Part shown: positions 16,999 to 25,653 of the stretch, in pieces
Layout: the number at the start of each line of letters is the position of its first letter
How positions within the stretch are numbered: the stretch's first letter is position 1
Source of the DNA: Bacteroidota bacterium
GTDB taxonomy: Bacteria > Bacteroidota > Ignavibacteria > Kapaibacteriales > UBA961
DNA length: 32,403 nucleotides
NCBI GenBank assembly: GCA_020852855.1
Contig: JADZAA010000110.1
Span: 1 to 32,403 of the forward strand
Direction: 5' to 3'
Notes under the pieces: model-generated
The model's database searches: none
Told to the model about the DNA's origin: nothing
The model's input: only the letters and a program-made list of their open reading frames with translations
Program-made: the position numbers and the translations under genes

Positions 16999-17011
16999 GT
17001 TGTAAATTATT

Positions 17012-20000
17012 TTACGCTTTCGGAATTTCTATATAAAAAGTTGATCCTTTTCCGTATTCGCTTTCGCAACCTACCGTGCAACCCGTCGCTTCTGCCATTT
17101 TTTTGACGATAGATAATCCGAGTCCGGAAGAGTGTTCTCCGCCTGTAGGCTTTGCGGAAAGTTTGGCAAATTTTCCAAAGGCTTTCTTTTTATCTTCGTC
17201 TGTAAGTCCGGGGCCTTGGTCAATAACAACTATGCGCATTTTCCGCCCTGCATCAGAGTAAGAGATACGTATTTCCGAACCTAACGGCGAGAATTTAACG
17301 GCGTTTGAAGCCAAATTATCAAGAACGGCAGTCAAACAGTTTTTATCTGCCCTAACAACAGCCGAATCGGGCGGAATATCGGCGGTTACTTTAATATTTT
17401 TCATGGCAGCGGATTCGGAATATTCGGCTTTTACGCGCCCGATAATTTCTGCAGCTGCAATATTTTCAATATTTATTGCAATCTTACCTGTTTCAATGGC
17501 ATTAATATCGAGAATGTGCAAAATAATATCGCGCATTCTTTGCGCCGAATGTTCGATTTTCGTTATATAATCAACTATTTTTTGTTGCGGCAACATTGCA
17601 ATATACGCCGCTATATTTTGTGCGGTGAGTATAATTCCGGCAAGCGGATTTTTCAAGTCATGCGCCGCAATGCCGAGAAATGTTGTTTTTTCGTCGTTCA
17701 ACAATACGAGATTTGCATTAAGTTCTTCAATCTCACGTATTTTTGCAGCGAGTGCCGAGTTTGCTTCATGTAGCGAAGAATTTGCATCTGAAAGGTCTTT
17801 TGTGCGTTCGTCCACAACTTTTCGCAAGTGTATTTCCCGTTTTTTCAGTTGCCGAACACGCAATGCGAATAATCCGTAAATAGCGGCAAGGCCACCCAGC
17901 ACAAGCAGTGAACGGAACAACCATGTCTGATAGAAAAACGGCTCTACAACAAAGCGAATATTTGCACCGGAAGTATTCCACACGCCGTCATTATTACAAG
18001 CGGTAACAGTAAAATTATATTCGCCGGGCAGCAGATTTGTGAATCTTATCTCGCGCTTGCCGCCTATTTCAACCCAATTATTATCGTATCCCTCCAATTT
18101 ATATCTGAAGGTAACGTTTTCTGGTTTAAACAGACTTAAACCCGTATAGAAAATCTCTATTTTCTTCACCCCGGCCGGAACGATTACGGGCTCGCTAAGT
18201 TTAGCCTCAATACTATCCAACTGCACAGTTTCGATTATTACCGGCGGCTCGAGTGTATTAACCGGAAATTTTGCCGGGTCAACCCGCACTACTCCTTGTG
18301 TAGTCGGAAAATACATCAATCCGTTATCGGCACGCCAACCGGCCGGGAAGAAGCCGCTGTTGCACTCGCCCGACCTCATACCGTCCCGCACTCCGTATTC
18401 AGTTGATTTACAGCGCGCGGTATTGCCGTCAAGAACTGCGTTTAATTCGGACTTTGCAACGCGAAAAACCGCTTTTGGGCAACTCATCCAAAAATTAGCG
18501 CGACTGTCTTCGAGTATTCGATATATTGTGTTGTCATAAAGCCCTTCGTTCCACGTTAATCGCTTGCATTGTCCGTTTTTAAGACGAAAAAGCCCGTCGC
18601 CCGCAGTAGATATCCACAGTGTTCCGCCGTCGTCCTCGCGTAAATCGAAAATTTGGGTAGAGGTTAAGCCTTGCTTTGCCCCTATTTGCGAGCAATTTTC
18701 TCCGCGTATTACGGATAAACCTCCGCCGAATGTTGCCACATAAACATCGCCGTTTTTTGTGGGCAGAATATTGGCAATTAAACCTCTCGTTAAACCGTTT
18801 GCAGTGGTCAGGCGCAATATTTTTCCTTTGCCGAAGCGATATATAGCACGTGAAGTTCCAACCCACATATTTCCGTTTGCATCGTCAATTATGCAATAAA
18901 TTATTTCGTCGGGTTCTTTCCCGGCAAGCGGAATATTTTCAGATGTTCCGCCGTGAATTTTAGTGAGTGTGGTGCCGCCTATCCAAATTGCCCCGTCGCG
19001 CGATTTCCACAAAGCATTGACGGGTGTTTTAACCGACTGTGAGGCCTGCTCTACGGTAAGCCCGTTCATTTTATTGAGTCCGTTTGCCGTGGCGATAAGT
19101 AACGAGCCGTCGCTGTTTTCGATAATCGAGCGCGCATAATTATCGGCAAGCCCTTCTTTGGCAGAAATGGTAGTGAACGCGCCGTCGCGAAGGCGATGCA
19201 ATCCATTGGCGAATGTACCGATCCACAGGCTACCCTCGTGGTCTTCCGCCAACGATAAAATAGCATCGTTGGGAATAAGTTCTTTGGGCAAGGGCTGAAT
19301 TTTACCGTTGGTCAGACGACTTAATCCGTTTTTTGTTCCTATCCAAATATTTCCGTCGCGATCGCGCAAAAGAGCCGTAACTGCATTGTCTGCCGTGCCT
19401 ATTCGCATTGCGGACATTGCGCCGTTTCTATCGGTCAATAATACTGCACCGTTGTTAGTTCCGGCCCAAATTGCCCCGTCGGGTGCGGCTATCAATTCTG
19501 TAATGGCCGTTCGAACATCGGGTGCGGCAATACCCGCATTTACAAGAGAACCGTTATCGAATTTCATCAGTCCTTCGGGAGTTCCCAGCCAAATTCTCTT
19601 TTGTATGTCTTCTACAATTGTATAGCGATAACCGGGCGGTGCTTCTTTTGCGTAAATCGCCGTGAATGAAGAGCCGCTTTTACGGAAAACCCCGGAATTG
19701 GCGCATATCCATAAATCTCCGTTCGAAGAATAAAGAGTTTTGAATATACTCGGCTCGCCGCGCAATTTATCCGGCAGTTCTATTTTCTTCGCCGTATTTC
19801 CGTCAAAGGCAAAAAGTCCGCCGGCAAGTGTTCCCCAAAGCAATGCGCCCGTTTTATCCTCGCCTATGGCAAGAACTTGATGACTGCGCATAGCCGACGA
19901 ATTATTTCTGTCATAAACAGTAAATTTTGCACCGTCGAAACGCGCAAGACCTTGCAACGTACCTATCCATAAATAGCCGGACTTCGACTGCATAATTGCC

Positions 20001-20152
20001 GGAATAGTATTGCTTGGCAAACCACTCTCAACCAACCATGCGTCATGCACGTATTGCGACAAAAATTTATCGGGGTCTAATGCACTCGTACTACCGACGC
20101 ACAGCGAATGTAATACTATTGCAAGCAGAACCGTCCGTAATGATAGAAGCAT
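17012..20152 (-). CDS. Sensor histidine kinase: periplasmic propeller, Y_Y_Y domain, HisKA and HATPase
   Basis: A 1046-residue sensor kinase. The signal peptide (residues 1-24) is followed by about twelve propeller blades of the Reg_prop kind (to ~640; GLPSNTI, SGYLWIGTLQGL, DGNIWIGTKNGL, EGSLWIGTF), then a Y_Y_Y beta-sandwich (~650-725). One membrane segment lies at ~735-752 (LLVLGGLAAIYGLFAL), then a coiled coil (~760-820). The HisKA H-box is AAHDLKNP with His831. The HATPase has an N-box (~940-950), G1 DQGPGL (Asp978) and G2 GLGLSI (~1010). All key kinase residues are present. Unlike classical hybrid HTCS proteins it has no receiver or AraC output, so it must signal to a separate response regulator, which is not in this window. 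It likely senses an extracytoplasmic ligand, possibly a glycan fragment. Confidence 0.93.
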   Translation of the reverse strand: MLLSLRTVLLAIVLHSLCVGSTSALDPDKFLSQYVHDAWLVESGLPSNTIPAIMQSKSGYLWIGTLQGLARFDGAKFTVYDRNNSSAMRSHQVLAIGEDKTGALLWGTLAGGLFAFDGNTAKKIELPDKLRGEPSIFKTLYSSNGDLWICANSGVFRKSGSSFTAIYAKEAPPGYRYTIVEDIQKRIWLGTPEGLMKFDNGSLVNAGIAAPDVRTAITELIAAPDGAIWAGTNNGAVLLTDRNGAMSAMRIGTADNAVTALLRDRDGNIWIGTKNGLSRLTNGKIQPLPKELIPNDAILSLAEDHEGSLWIGTFANGLHRLRDGAFTTISAKEGLADNYARSIIENSDGSLLIATANGLNKMNGLTVEQASQSVKTPVNALWKSRDGAIWIGGTTLTKIHGGTSENIPLAGKEPDEIIYCIIDDANGNMWVGTSRAIYRFGKGKILRLTTANGLTRGLIANILPTKNGDVYVATFGGGLSVIRGENCSQIGAKQGLTSTQIFDLREDDGGTLWISTAGDGLFRLKNGQCKRLTWNEGLYDNTIYRILEDSRANFWMSCPKAVFRVAKSELNAVLDGNTARCKSTEYGVRDGMRSGECNSGFFPAGWRADNGLMYFPTTQGVVRVDPAKFPVNTLEPPVIIETVQLDSIEAKLSEPVIVPAGVKKIEIFYTGLSLFKPENVTFRYKLEGYDNNWVEIGGKREIRFTNLLPGEYNFTVTACNNDGVWNTSGANIRFVVEPFFYQTWLFRSLLVLGGLAAIYGLFALRVRQLKKREIHLRKVVDERTKDLSDANSSLHEANSALAAKIREIEELNANLVLLNDEKTTFLGIAAHDLKNPLAGIILTAQNIAAYIAMLPQQKIVDYITKIEHSAQRMRDIILHILDINAIETGKIAINIENIAAAEIIGRVKAEYSESAAMKNIKVTADIPPDSAVVRADKNCLTAVLDNLASNAVKFSPLGSEIRISYSDAGRKMRIVVIDQGPGLTDEDKKKAFGKFAKLSAKPTGGEHSSGLGLSIVKKMAEATGCTVGCESEYGKGSTFYIEIPKA

Positions 20153-20354
20153 AAAAAAACAGCGATGTATTCAATTTAACATATACGGAAACTGTACAAA
20201 TAAATACTGCACAAATCTTTTTATTGCAATAGATTACACCGTTTGCAAGATAAATTGACTGTGTAGGCAAAGGAAATTTGCGGACGTACTCGTTGCAAAA
20301 TTACAAACAACGGCGGCAAAATAAGCGAGAAGTAACGCCCTTTGCGGGCAGAGA

Positions 20355-21473
20355 TTATATGTCGTGGGTATTTTTCGGTGCGTTTACGATATGTTCTATG
20401 CGTGCAAGATATACATCGGCTATATTTTTTACCGAATGATATTTCTGCACCCAAGTCGCCGATTCGGATCCGCGGCGCGGCCAGCAGTCGCGTTCGTCGA
20501 GAGTGCGGCGCATATCCTCAATCAAGTTTGAGCGTCGAATATTATAGAAAGGAATTTGCCTGCTGCATTTATTTTTCAAAAATTCTTCAAAATCAGGTAA
20601 AATTTCCACGCAAGTCGGAATACTCATCCACGCCGATTCTACCGAGTTCAGACCATAGCCAAGATCGCCTATCTGGTCTATAAATAAATGGCATGACGCT
20701 TTTTGTCGCAGGGCTTCGCTGTGCGGCACATTTTCTATCAGAAGAATTTCTATCGGATAATCATGCGCCAGCGTTTCCAGTGCCGCCAAAATATCGTCTG
20801 TACCTTTTGCGGCACGATTTGTAGGCGCGTGACCGATAATAATCGGCGTATCGGGCGCGGGCAATTTGTAATCAACTTGCAAAGAATATTCGGGCGGAAT
20901 ATACGGATAGAACAGAAACTCTGCTTCGGGAAATAATAATGTATGGTCATGTTCAAACGTAAACGTGGCAATAGATTTACTTTGAACACCGGCGATTATG
21001 CCCCGTGAGCGCAAGTCCGAGCCATAATAAAATACGGCGGCGGGCGTTTTTGTTTTGGATATAATTTTCGGGAACCTTGTTAAATCATGCCCTCCGTCGG
21101 CTATAATTACATCATACTCTTCTATATTTCCAATTTCTTTAAGCGCCGAGTTTATACATGGTTGCCAAATAATATCGCGTATGTTGAAAAGTGCGGACTC
21201 AATGGAATTTGCAGGTTTCCAAATCTTGGCTGTTGCGTCAGTGCAGCGCACATTAGATTTCGACACGTTCTTTTTTCCGCGTAAAAAGCGTTTTGCATAC
21301 CGCATATAACCGGTATTTAAAAACGGTAGGTTTAATGCTATATCTTCTTCGTATTTTTGATGCGGCGACAGCAAAGTAATCAAGCGCGAATAATGTCCGC
21401 GGCGGCGCTCTTCTTGCACAAGGCGCATGGGTATTCCGGCGAAATTTTCTACGGCAATATGCAGTATTTTCAT
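20355..21473 (-). CDS. Glycosyltransferase-like protein (GT-B type)
   Basis: A 372-residue cytoplasmic protein. The N-terminus MKILHIAVENFAGIPMRLV resembles the first strand and glycine loop of GT-B glycosyltransferases. The C-terminal half has PIIIGHAPTNRAAKGTDDILAAL, the stretch seen in family GT4 where the second Rossmann domain starts, and GLNSVESAWMSIPTCVE near the donor-binding site (the usual E-x7-E is not complete). It probably transfers a sugar to a polysaccharide or surface glycan; substrate unknown. The ATG at 21473 was chosen because it starts at the conserved MKILHI and avoids overlapping the terminator at 21499-21539; the frame is open to 21503. A 202-bp gap separates it from the kinase gene, and no sugar-pathway neighbour is present. 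Confidence 0.65.
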   Translation of the reverse strand: MKILHIAVENFAGIPMRLVQEERRRGHYSRLITLLSPHQKYEEDIALNLPFLNTGYMRYAKRFLRGKKNVSKSNVRCTDATAKIWKPANSIESALFNIRDIIWQPCINSALKEIGNIEEYDVIIADGGHDLTRFPKIISKTKTPAAVFYYGSDLRSRGIIAGVQSKSIATFTFEHDHTLLFPEAEFLFYPYIPPEYSLQVDYKLPAPDTPIIIGHAPTNRAAKGTDDILAALETLAHDYPIEILLIENVPHSEALRQKASCHLFIDQIGDLGYGLNSVESAWMSIPTCVEILPDFEEFLKNKCSRQIPFYNIRRSNLIEDMRRTLDERDCWPRRGSESATWVQKYHSVKNIADVYLARIEHIVNAPKNTHDI

Positions 21474-21498
21474 TCGACGCTCAAAAATTCCATAAAAA

Positions 21499-21539
21499 TG
21501 CAAAAGCCGCCAAACGTAAGAGTTTAAACGGCTTTTGCA
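21499..21539 (-). terminator. Intrinsic terminator after the lysine-rich exported protein
   Basis: TGCAAAAGCCG (21499-21509) pairs with CGGCTTTTGCA (21529-21539), an 11-bp perfect stem around a 19-base loop. It lies 33 bases past the stop of the 66-residue gene at 21572. The stem overlaps the open-frame extension of the glycosyltransferase gene, which supports the shorter start of that gene. Confidence 0.65.
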
Positions 21540-21571
21540 AAATAATGACGGGTAAAACCCGCGTAGCCCGA

Positions 21572-21772
21572 TTATTCCGCTTTCTTTTCTTTTTTGTGAT
21601 GATGTCTTTTTACTGCCCTCTTCTCTTTTATTTCGGCCTTTTTCTCTTTTACCGCCGCTTTCATTTCGGTTTTCTTGGGCTCGACTTTAGTAGGCGTTTG
21701 CGCTGGAACTGTTACTATACCGATAAGGCTGACGAGCAAGCCTGCAATCAGAATTCTGCCGAACGATTTCAT
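21572..21772 (-). CDS. Small lysine-rich exported protein (66 residues)
   Basis: A short gene with a complete set of expression signals: GGAGG (rc of 21778-21782) six bases before ATG 21772, and a terminator just after it. The product starts MKSFGRILIAGLLVSL, a signal peptide with cleavage near VPAQ (around residue 25). The mature ~41 residues are almost entirely Lys, Glu, Ala, Arg and His, with KKAEIKEKRAVKRHHHKKEK, giving a strongly positive charge and a likely helical or disordered shape. Other Bacteroidota also encode small basic exported peptides, but I cannot name a function; binding to polyanions (LPS, DNA, polyphosphate) is a guess. It is 183 bp from the porQ-like gene. Confidence 0.7.
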   Translation of the reverse strand: MKSFGRILIAGLLVSLIGIVTVPAQTPTKVEPKKTEMKAAVKEKKAEIKEKRAVKRHHHKKEKKAE

Positions 21773-21955
21773 AATATCCTCCAAATTGATAAAGCCGCAA
21801 TTACAAGGGATTTTCAGATACTGCGCGGCATGCGATATCCGCCCGAATTTAGAGGCTTTGATGCAATTATCGAGATATTGGTTTTAATTGTGAATTCGTT
21901 TTCACGGCTCATTTATTTTGCGTTCATTACATGCCGAAGCCGTGATTCCGTTCGC

Positions 21956-22894
21956 TTAGAAGTTCATTCCTACCGAAAAACGGTGCAGAGATTCGGCCGA
22001 ACCTAACGACGATGCGCCGTAGTCAATCATGGCAAACGAAGTTTTAATTCCCACGCCGGCAGACATACCGGACATTCCTCGCCGCGTTTCTACCGATACG
22101 GCACTGCGCATTCTATTGTCGTAGCCCAATCGCAGTTGCACATATTTTCCTACATACAACTCGCCGCCTAATGAAAAATTGGCAAATTTTCCGAAAAAAT
22201 CATCTGTTTCATCGCCTAAATGATGAAAATTGAAATTTACCAAAAGCGGCAAACCGCGCAAGCGATGATTAATTCCCAAGCGTACATCGAGAGGTAAACT
22301 TTCGCTCACGCCGTTATACGAAGAAAGTTGCGCACCGATATTGAGAATTGAAAAGCCTATGTTCGATCGCGAGCGCGGCATTTGATATAATATTCCGGCA
22401 TCTAAACCTATGCCGGTTGAACTTACTTCGGCCAGCGTGGAATAAATCAGTTTAGCCGTTGCGCCCCAATACAAATTGGAGTCTAAATTATTGGAATACG
22501 TTGCTCCAATCGCGGTTTCGCCGCCGCCGAAAGTTTGCCCCGTTTTTTGTCCCGTTGCATCTGCACGAATAAACGAACCATACGACGTAAATTGCGCGGA
22601 AACGGCAAGTTTACCACCTGCTTTCAGCGGTGGAATATAAACAGCCAAACCGCTATTAATATCGGAAACATGTTTCAGGAATGTAGCGGAGAAGTTTTGT
22701 TCTTCAACTGTTCCGAGCACCGCCGGGTTTATGAATACGGCCGCCGGGTCGTCGCTCATCGCAGTAAACGATCCGCCGAGTGCGGCGGCACGTGCGCTTT
22801 GATTTAAGTGCAAAAACTGATACGGCAACTGAGCATACACGCCAATACAACCGCAAAGAAGCACGGCCAAAATGCAAACGGCGTAACGATTCAT
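21956..22894 (-). CDS. porQ: Type IX secretion system PorQ-like outer-membrane protein
   Basis: A 312-residue protein from the ATG at 22894, where the signal peptide starts (MNRYAVCILAVLLCGCIGVYAQ). The start of the mature part, QLPYQFLHLNQSARAAALGG, followed by DDPAAVFINPAVLG and FLKHVSDINSGLAVYIPP, matches the PorV/PorQ family of outer-membrane beta-barrels. The YxFLxLxxSARAAALGG pattern is closer to PorQ than PorV. The C-terminus ends in an outer-membrane-type strand (HRFSVGMNF). PorQ belongs to the T9SS attachment apparatus that moves sorting-domain cargo to the surface. The gene starts 37 bp after the stop codon of the thioesterase gene and seems to be the last member of a parA-parB-thioesterase-porQ run. 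No other T9SS machinery gene is visible. Confidence 0.8.
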   Translation of the reverse strand: MNRYAVCILAVLLCGCIGVYAQLPYQFLHLNQSARAAALGGSFTAMSDDPAAVFINPAVLGTVEEQNFSATFLKHVSDINSGLAVYIPPLKAGGKLAVSAQFTSYGSFIRADATGQKTGQTFGGGETAIGATYSNNLDSNLYWGATAKLIYSTLAEVSSTGIGLDAGILYQMPRSRSNIGFSILNIGAQLSSYNGVSESLPLDVRLGINHRLRGLPLLVNFNFHHLGDETDDFFGKFANFSLGGELYVGKYVQLRLGYDNRMRSAVSVETRRGMSGMSAGVGIKTSFAMIDYGASSLGSAESLHRFSVGMNF

Positions 22895-22931
22895 AAATAT
22901 AATAGGATTAAGAAAAAATCTCAAAATACGG

Positions 22932-23354
22932 CTATCGCTCCGTGCGGCTGTTCATAACATCAAGAAATATGCGCGGCGGACGAACTGCGCGGCGAGTTTC
23001 CGACGAAATAAAAGCATGAAGTGTATATCCTTCGGCTATCGCAATGCCCGCACGCAAAAGACGATAATTCATCTGTATTGTTGCCGCTGCATCTTGCCGA
23101 AAAGTCGTTTCTATGTCCAACAAGTCATCGTAATAAGCGGGAAGATTATATCGGACTTTGGCTTCGAGAACAGGCAACATATATCCGGCGCACTCCAATT
23201 CGGCATAAGGTAAGCCAATAGAACGCAATAATTCTGTACGGCCTATTTCAAAATAAGCGAGATAATTCCCGTTATACACAACGCCCATTTTATCGGTTTC
23301 GGCGTAGCGAACGCGAACGGAACTTGTGTGAACTATCGGTGCGGAATTATTCAC
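22932..23354 (-). CDS. YbgC/4HBT-family acyl-CoA thioesterase
   Basis: A 140-residue hotdog-fold thioesterase. The active-site region VRYAETDKMGVVYNGNYLAYFEIGRTELLR (split here only for reference) holds the catalytic Asp21; the common His of VVYHxxY is Asn here, a frequent variant. The start codon is GTG (23352-23354), overlapping the TGA of parB by four bases (GTGA), which indicates translational coupling. It probably hydrolyses short or medium acyl-CoAs in the cytoplasm. Its link to chromosome partitioning and to the following porQ gene is one of co-transcription, not known function. Confidence 0.9.
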   Translation of the reverse strand: MNNSAPIVHTSSVRVRYAETDKMGVVYNGNYLAYFEIGRTELLRSIGLPYAELECAGYMLPVLEAKVRYNLPAYYDDLLDIETTFRQDAAATIQMNYRLLRAGIAIAEGYTLHAFISSETRRAVRPPRIFLDVMNSRTER

Positions 23355-24412
23355 GGCATTTGCGAGCGTTCGATGATGGCGAACAAATCGAGGATTCGCT
23401 CCAATTCGTCGAGAGTAAAGAAATCAAACTCTATGGCACCGGCCGAAGAAGATTTGGTGCGGACTCTTACTTGAGTGGCGAACACTTGCCGCAAACGTGA
23501 TTCTATATCTTCGATAGTTTGAGCCACTTCCGGAGTTACCGCGTCGTTTTTCGCTTCTGCACGGACGGCACTTTCTGTTTTCACGGTCTTTTTGCGTCGT
23601 GGCACGGCAGCCGTTACGTCCGGCTCGGCTTCGGGCAAAGAGCCGCCGTTTTCAAGCAGTTTGGCTAATTGTTCGGTGCGGCGAACCGACAGCTCGTTTT
23701 GCACTACATAGCCGAGTAAGGCTATTTGCGAAGATTGATTGGACACCGAAAGCATAGAGCGGGCATGCCCCATGGCGATTTGCCGCGTGCGCAGACATTC
23801 CTGAATTGCGGACGGGAGCTTTAGCAGGCGCAAAAAATTTGTTATCGTCGTTCGGTCCTTGCCGACTTTTTCGGCGACTTCCTCTTGCGTCATACTGCAC
23901 TCTTCCATCAGCCGGCCATAGCCGCGGGCTACTTCAATCGGATTGAGGTTTTCTCGCTGAACATTCTCGATTATGGCTATTTCCAGCATTTGCCGGTCGG
24001 TTTCCACGTCAAGAATATAAGCCGGAATTTTGATTAACCCGGCTTCTATCGAAGCACGAACACGCCTCTCGCCCGCTATCAACTCATAGCCCGCACCCGA
24101 ACGCCGCACGGTTATCGGCTGAATAACGCCTTTTTCTTTTATAGAGCGTGCTAAATCCTCAAGAGCCGCCGGGTCAAAGTCTTGGCGAGGCTGGAACGGA
24201 TTCGGGCGCACCTTTGCAATGTCTATCATTGCCGTAACGCCTACCGTAACGCCGTCGTCGGACTGAAGCGTCTCGTTGTGTATACTCGACGGTGTAATAT
24301 CCGAATTACCCGACGGAATAAGCGCACCGAGTCCCTTGCCCAATCCCAAAGCCGATTTCATTTTCTTCGACACAGCCTGTATGTCCCCCATAAATTCCTT
24401 TGCATTCAGCAT
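23351..24412 (-). CDS. parB: Chromosome-partitioning protein ParB
   Basis: A 353-residue ParB/Spo0J family CTPase that loads at parS and spreads along DNA. The N-terminal arm contains LGKGLGALIP, typical of chromosomal ParB. Next come the CTP-binding boxes (NPFQPR, GVIQPITVR, ELIAGERRVRAS with the GERR box, and ENVQRENLNPIEVARGY) and a helix-turn-helix around MTQEEVAEKVGKDRTTITNFLRLL. The C-terminal dimerisation domain includes the segment IEFDFFTLDELERILDLF. Its ATG directly follows the parA stop codon (TAAATG). A second Met eight codons later, with AAGGA before it, is an alternative start. No canonical 16-bp parS site was seen in the window by eye. Confidence 0.95.
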   Translation of the reverse strand: MLNAKEFMGDIQAVSKKMKSALGLGKGLGALIPSGNSDITPSSIHNETLQSDDGVTVGVTAMIDIAKVRPNPFQPRQDFDPAALEDLARSIKEKGVIQPITVRRSGAGYELIAGERRVRASIEAGLIKIPAYILDVETDRQMLEIAIIENVQRENLNPIEVARGYGRLMEECSMTQEEVAEKVGKDRTTITNFLRLLKLPSAIQECLRTRQIAMGHARSMLSVSNQSSQIALLGYVVQNELSVRRTEQLAKLLENGGSLPEAEPDVTAAVPRRKKTVKTESAVRAEAKNDAVTPEVAQTIEDIESRLRQVFATQVRVRTKSSSAGAIEFDFFTLDELERILDLFAIIERSQMP

Positions 24413-25207
24413 TTAAGACGTTGCTGTGCGCGACGCTAGAAACGCTTGATTTTTAGTTAAAATCTCTTGTGCAAGTTCTAAATAATTCTGCGTTCCCAAA
24501 CATAAAGCGTCGTAAAGCAATACCGGCTTGCCATGGCTGGGTGCTTCCGACAGCCGAACATTGCGAGAAATAATGGTATTGCAAACTTTATCCTCAAAAT
24601 GCTTCCGCACTTCCTCGACCACTTGATTTGAAAGCCGCAAGCGGCCGTCAAACATTGTAAGCAATACGCCCTCTATTTCGAGAGTAGGGTTTAAGTGCTT
24701 GCGAACTATGGATATAGTCGTAAGGAGCTGCCCTAATCCCTCAAGTGCGTAATATTCACATTGCACCGGAATCAGTACGGAATTTGCCGCAGTAAGAGCA
24801 TTCAATGTCAGAAGTCCGAGAGATGGCGGGCAGTCAATTACGATAAACGAATACTTTTTACGAAGAGAAACCAGTATGTTTTTCAGAACTTTTTCGCGGT
24901 CTTTTACTTCAATCATCTCGATTTCCGCGCCTACAAGGTTGATATGCGACGGTATTAAATCAAGAAAAGGCATTTCGGTACGCACAATGGCGGCGGCCGG
25001 CGCGGCATTTTCCACCATTACCTCGTAAAGTGTAGTTTCGACTTCGCGAGAATCAAAGCCTACTCCGTGCGTAGCGTTCGCTTGCGGGTCAATGTCAATC
25101 AGTAGCGTTGGCTGCTCGGTAGCAGCAAGCGATGCTGCTAAATTTACGGCAGTTGTGGTCTTTCCCACTCCGCCTTTTTGATTTGCCACTGCAATTACTT
25201 TTCCCAT
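24413..25207 (-). CDS. parA: Chromosome-partitioning ATPase ParA (Soj type)
   Basis: A 264-residue ParA ATPase. The deviant Walker A motif KGGVGKTT (residues 11-18) with its signature lysine, the [10 protein letters not shown] (A' ) segment, and the Walker B stretch [11 protein letters not shown] are complete. The N-terminus has no extra HTH domain, which marks it as the chromosomal Soj-type rather than plasmid type Ia. It is the first gene of a run of closely spaced minus-strand genes (parA, parB, thioesterase, porQ). The start at 25207 ([13 protein letters not shown]) is the standard one for this family. A TAATTTTG sequence (rc of 25358-25365), matching the Bacteroidota -7 element, lies about 150 bases upstream, but without a clear -33 partner. 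Confidence 0.96.
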   Translation of the reverse strand: MGKVIAVANQKGGVGKTTTAVNLAASLAATEQPTLLIDIDPQANATHGVGFDSREVETTLYEVMVENAAPAAAIVRTEMPFLDLIPSHINLVGAEIEMIEVKDREKVLKNILVSLRKKYSFIVIDCPPSLGLLTLNALTAANSVLIPVQCEYYALEGLGQLLTTISIVRKHLNPTLEIEGVLLTMFDGRLRLSNQVVEEVRKHFEDKVCNTIISRNVRLSEAPSHGKPVLLYDALCLGTQNYLELAQEILTKNQAFLASRTATS

Positions 25208-25610
25208 AGGAACTTACGAGATATGTAGCCTGCGCTGCGGCAGAAAGCGCGGACAATGTGAAAGATTTATTCCGCATAAAGCAATGCGCCGCCTGCAAAA
25301 AGCCGACGAACAACCAAGTCCCACTGCAACGGAAGATATTTTTTACTGCAATTACCGCAAAATTAGGTCTTTTTCGGCGAAGATAAAAATACAAGACAAC
25401 TATTTGCTTCGGCAATAGCGAGCAAAATATCGCTTTGAAATCTTCCGTAACTTTATCGGATATAAAAGGACAAGAAAATAAAATCTTTAATTCAAGTATA
25501 TTTTTGGAACTTTTGCGTACTTTGTTTAGTTTAAGAAGCAATTACCGTTAGTCGTATGTTTTTCCAACAAATGGAAACGGCAAACGGAAAAATAAATATA
25601 GGAGCATAGT
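25208..25610. other. Divergent promoter region between parA and the subtilase gene, 403 bp
   Basis: No gene is seen here. It must contain the promoters for parA (minus) and for the subtilase/propeller pair (plus). TAATTTTG on the minus strand (25358-25365) may be a -7 element for parA. A T-rich stretch with TACTTTG at 25518-25524 lies about 90 bases before the subtilase start, but is only a partial match to the consensus. Confidence 0.45.
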
Positions 25611-25613
25611 ATG
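25601..25613 (+). promoter_or_regulatory. RBS and upstream start codon of the subtilase, out of frame at present
   Basis: GGAG at 25601-25604 precedes ATG 25611-25613 by six bases, a good ribosome-binding arrangement. In the given sequence this frame encodes MKLLLRSSRARVSRNVG and then proline codons of the C-tract, and ends at TGA 25767-25769 after 52 codons. It would join the subtilase frame only if the tract lost one C (12) or gained two (15). It supplies the positively charged N-region a Sec signal peptide needs. Confidence 0.65.
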
Positions 25614-25653
25614 AAATTGTTGTTACGCTCTTCTCGCGCGAGGGTATCTCGCA

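Noticed and set aside
23351-25207. Plasmid or mobile-element origin for parAB
   Set aside because: ParA lacks the N-terminal HTH of plasmid types, ParB has the chromosomal arm sequence, and the surroundings are housekeeping genes.
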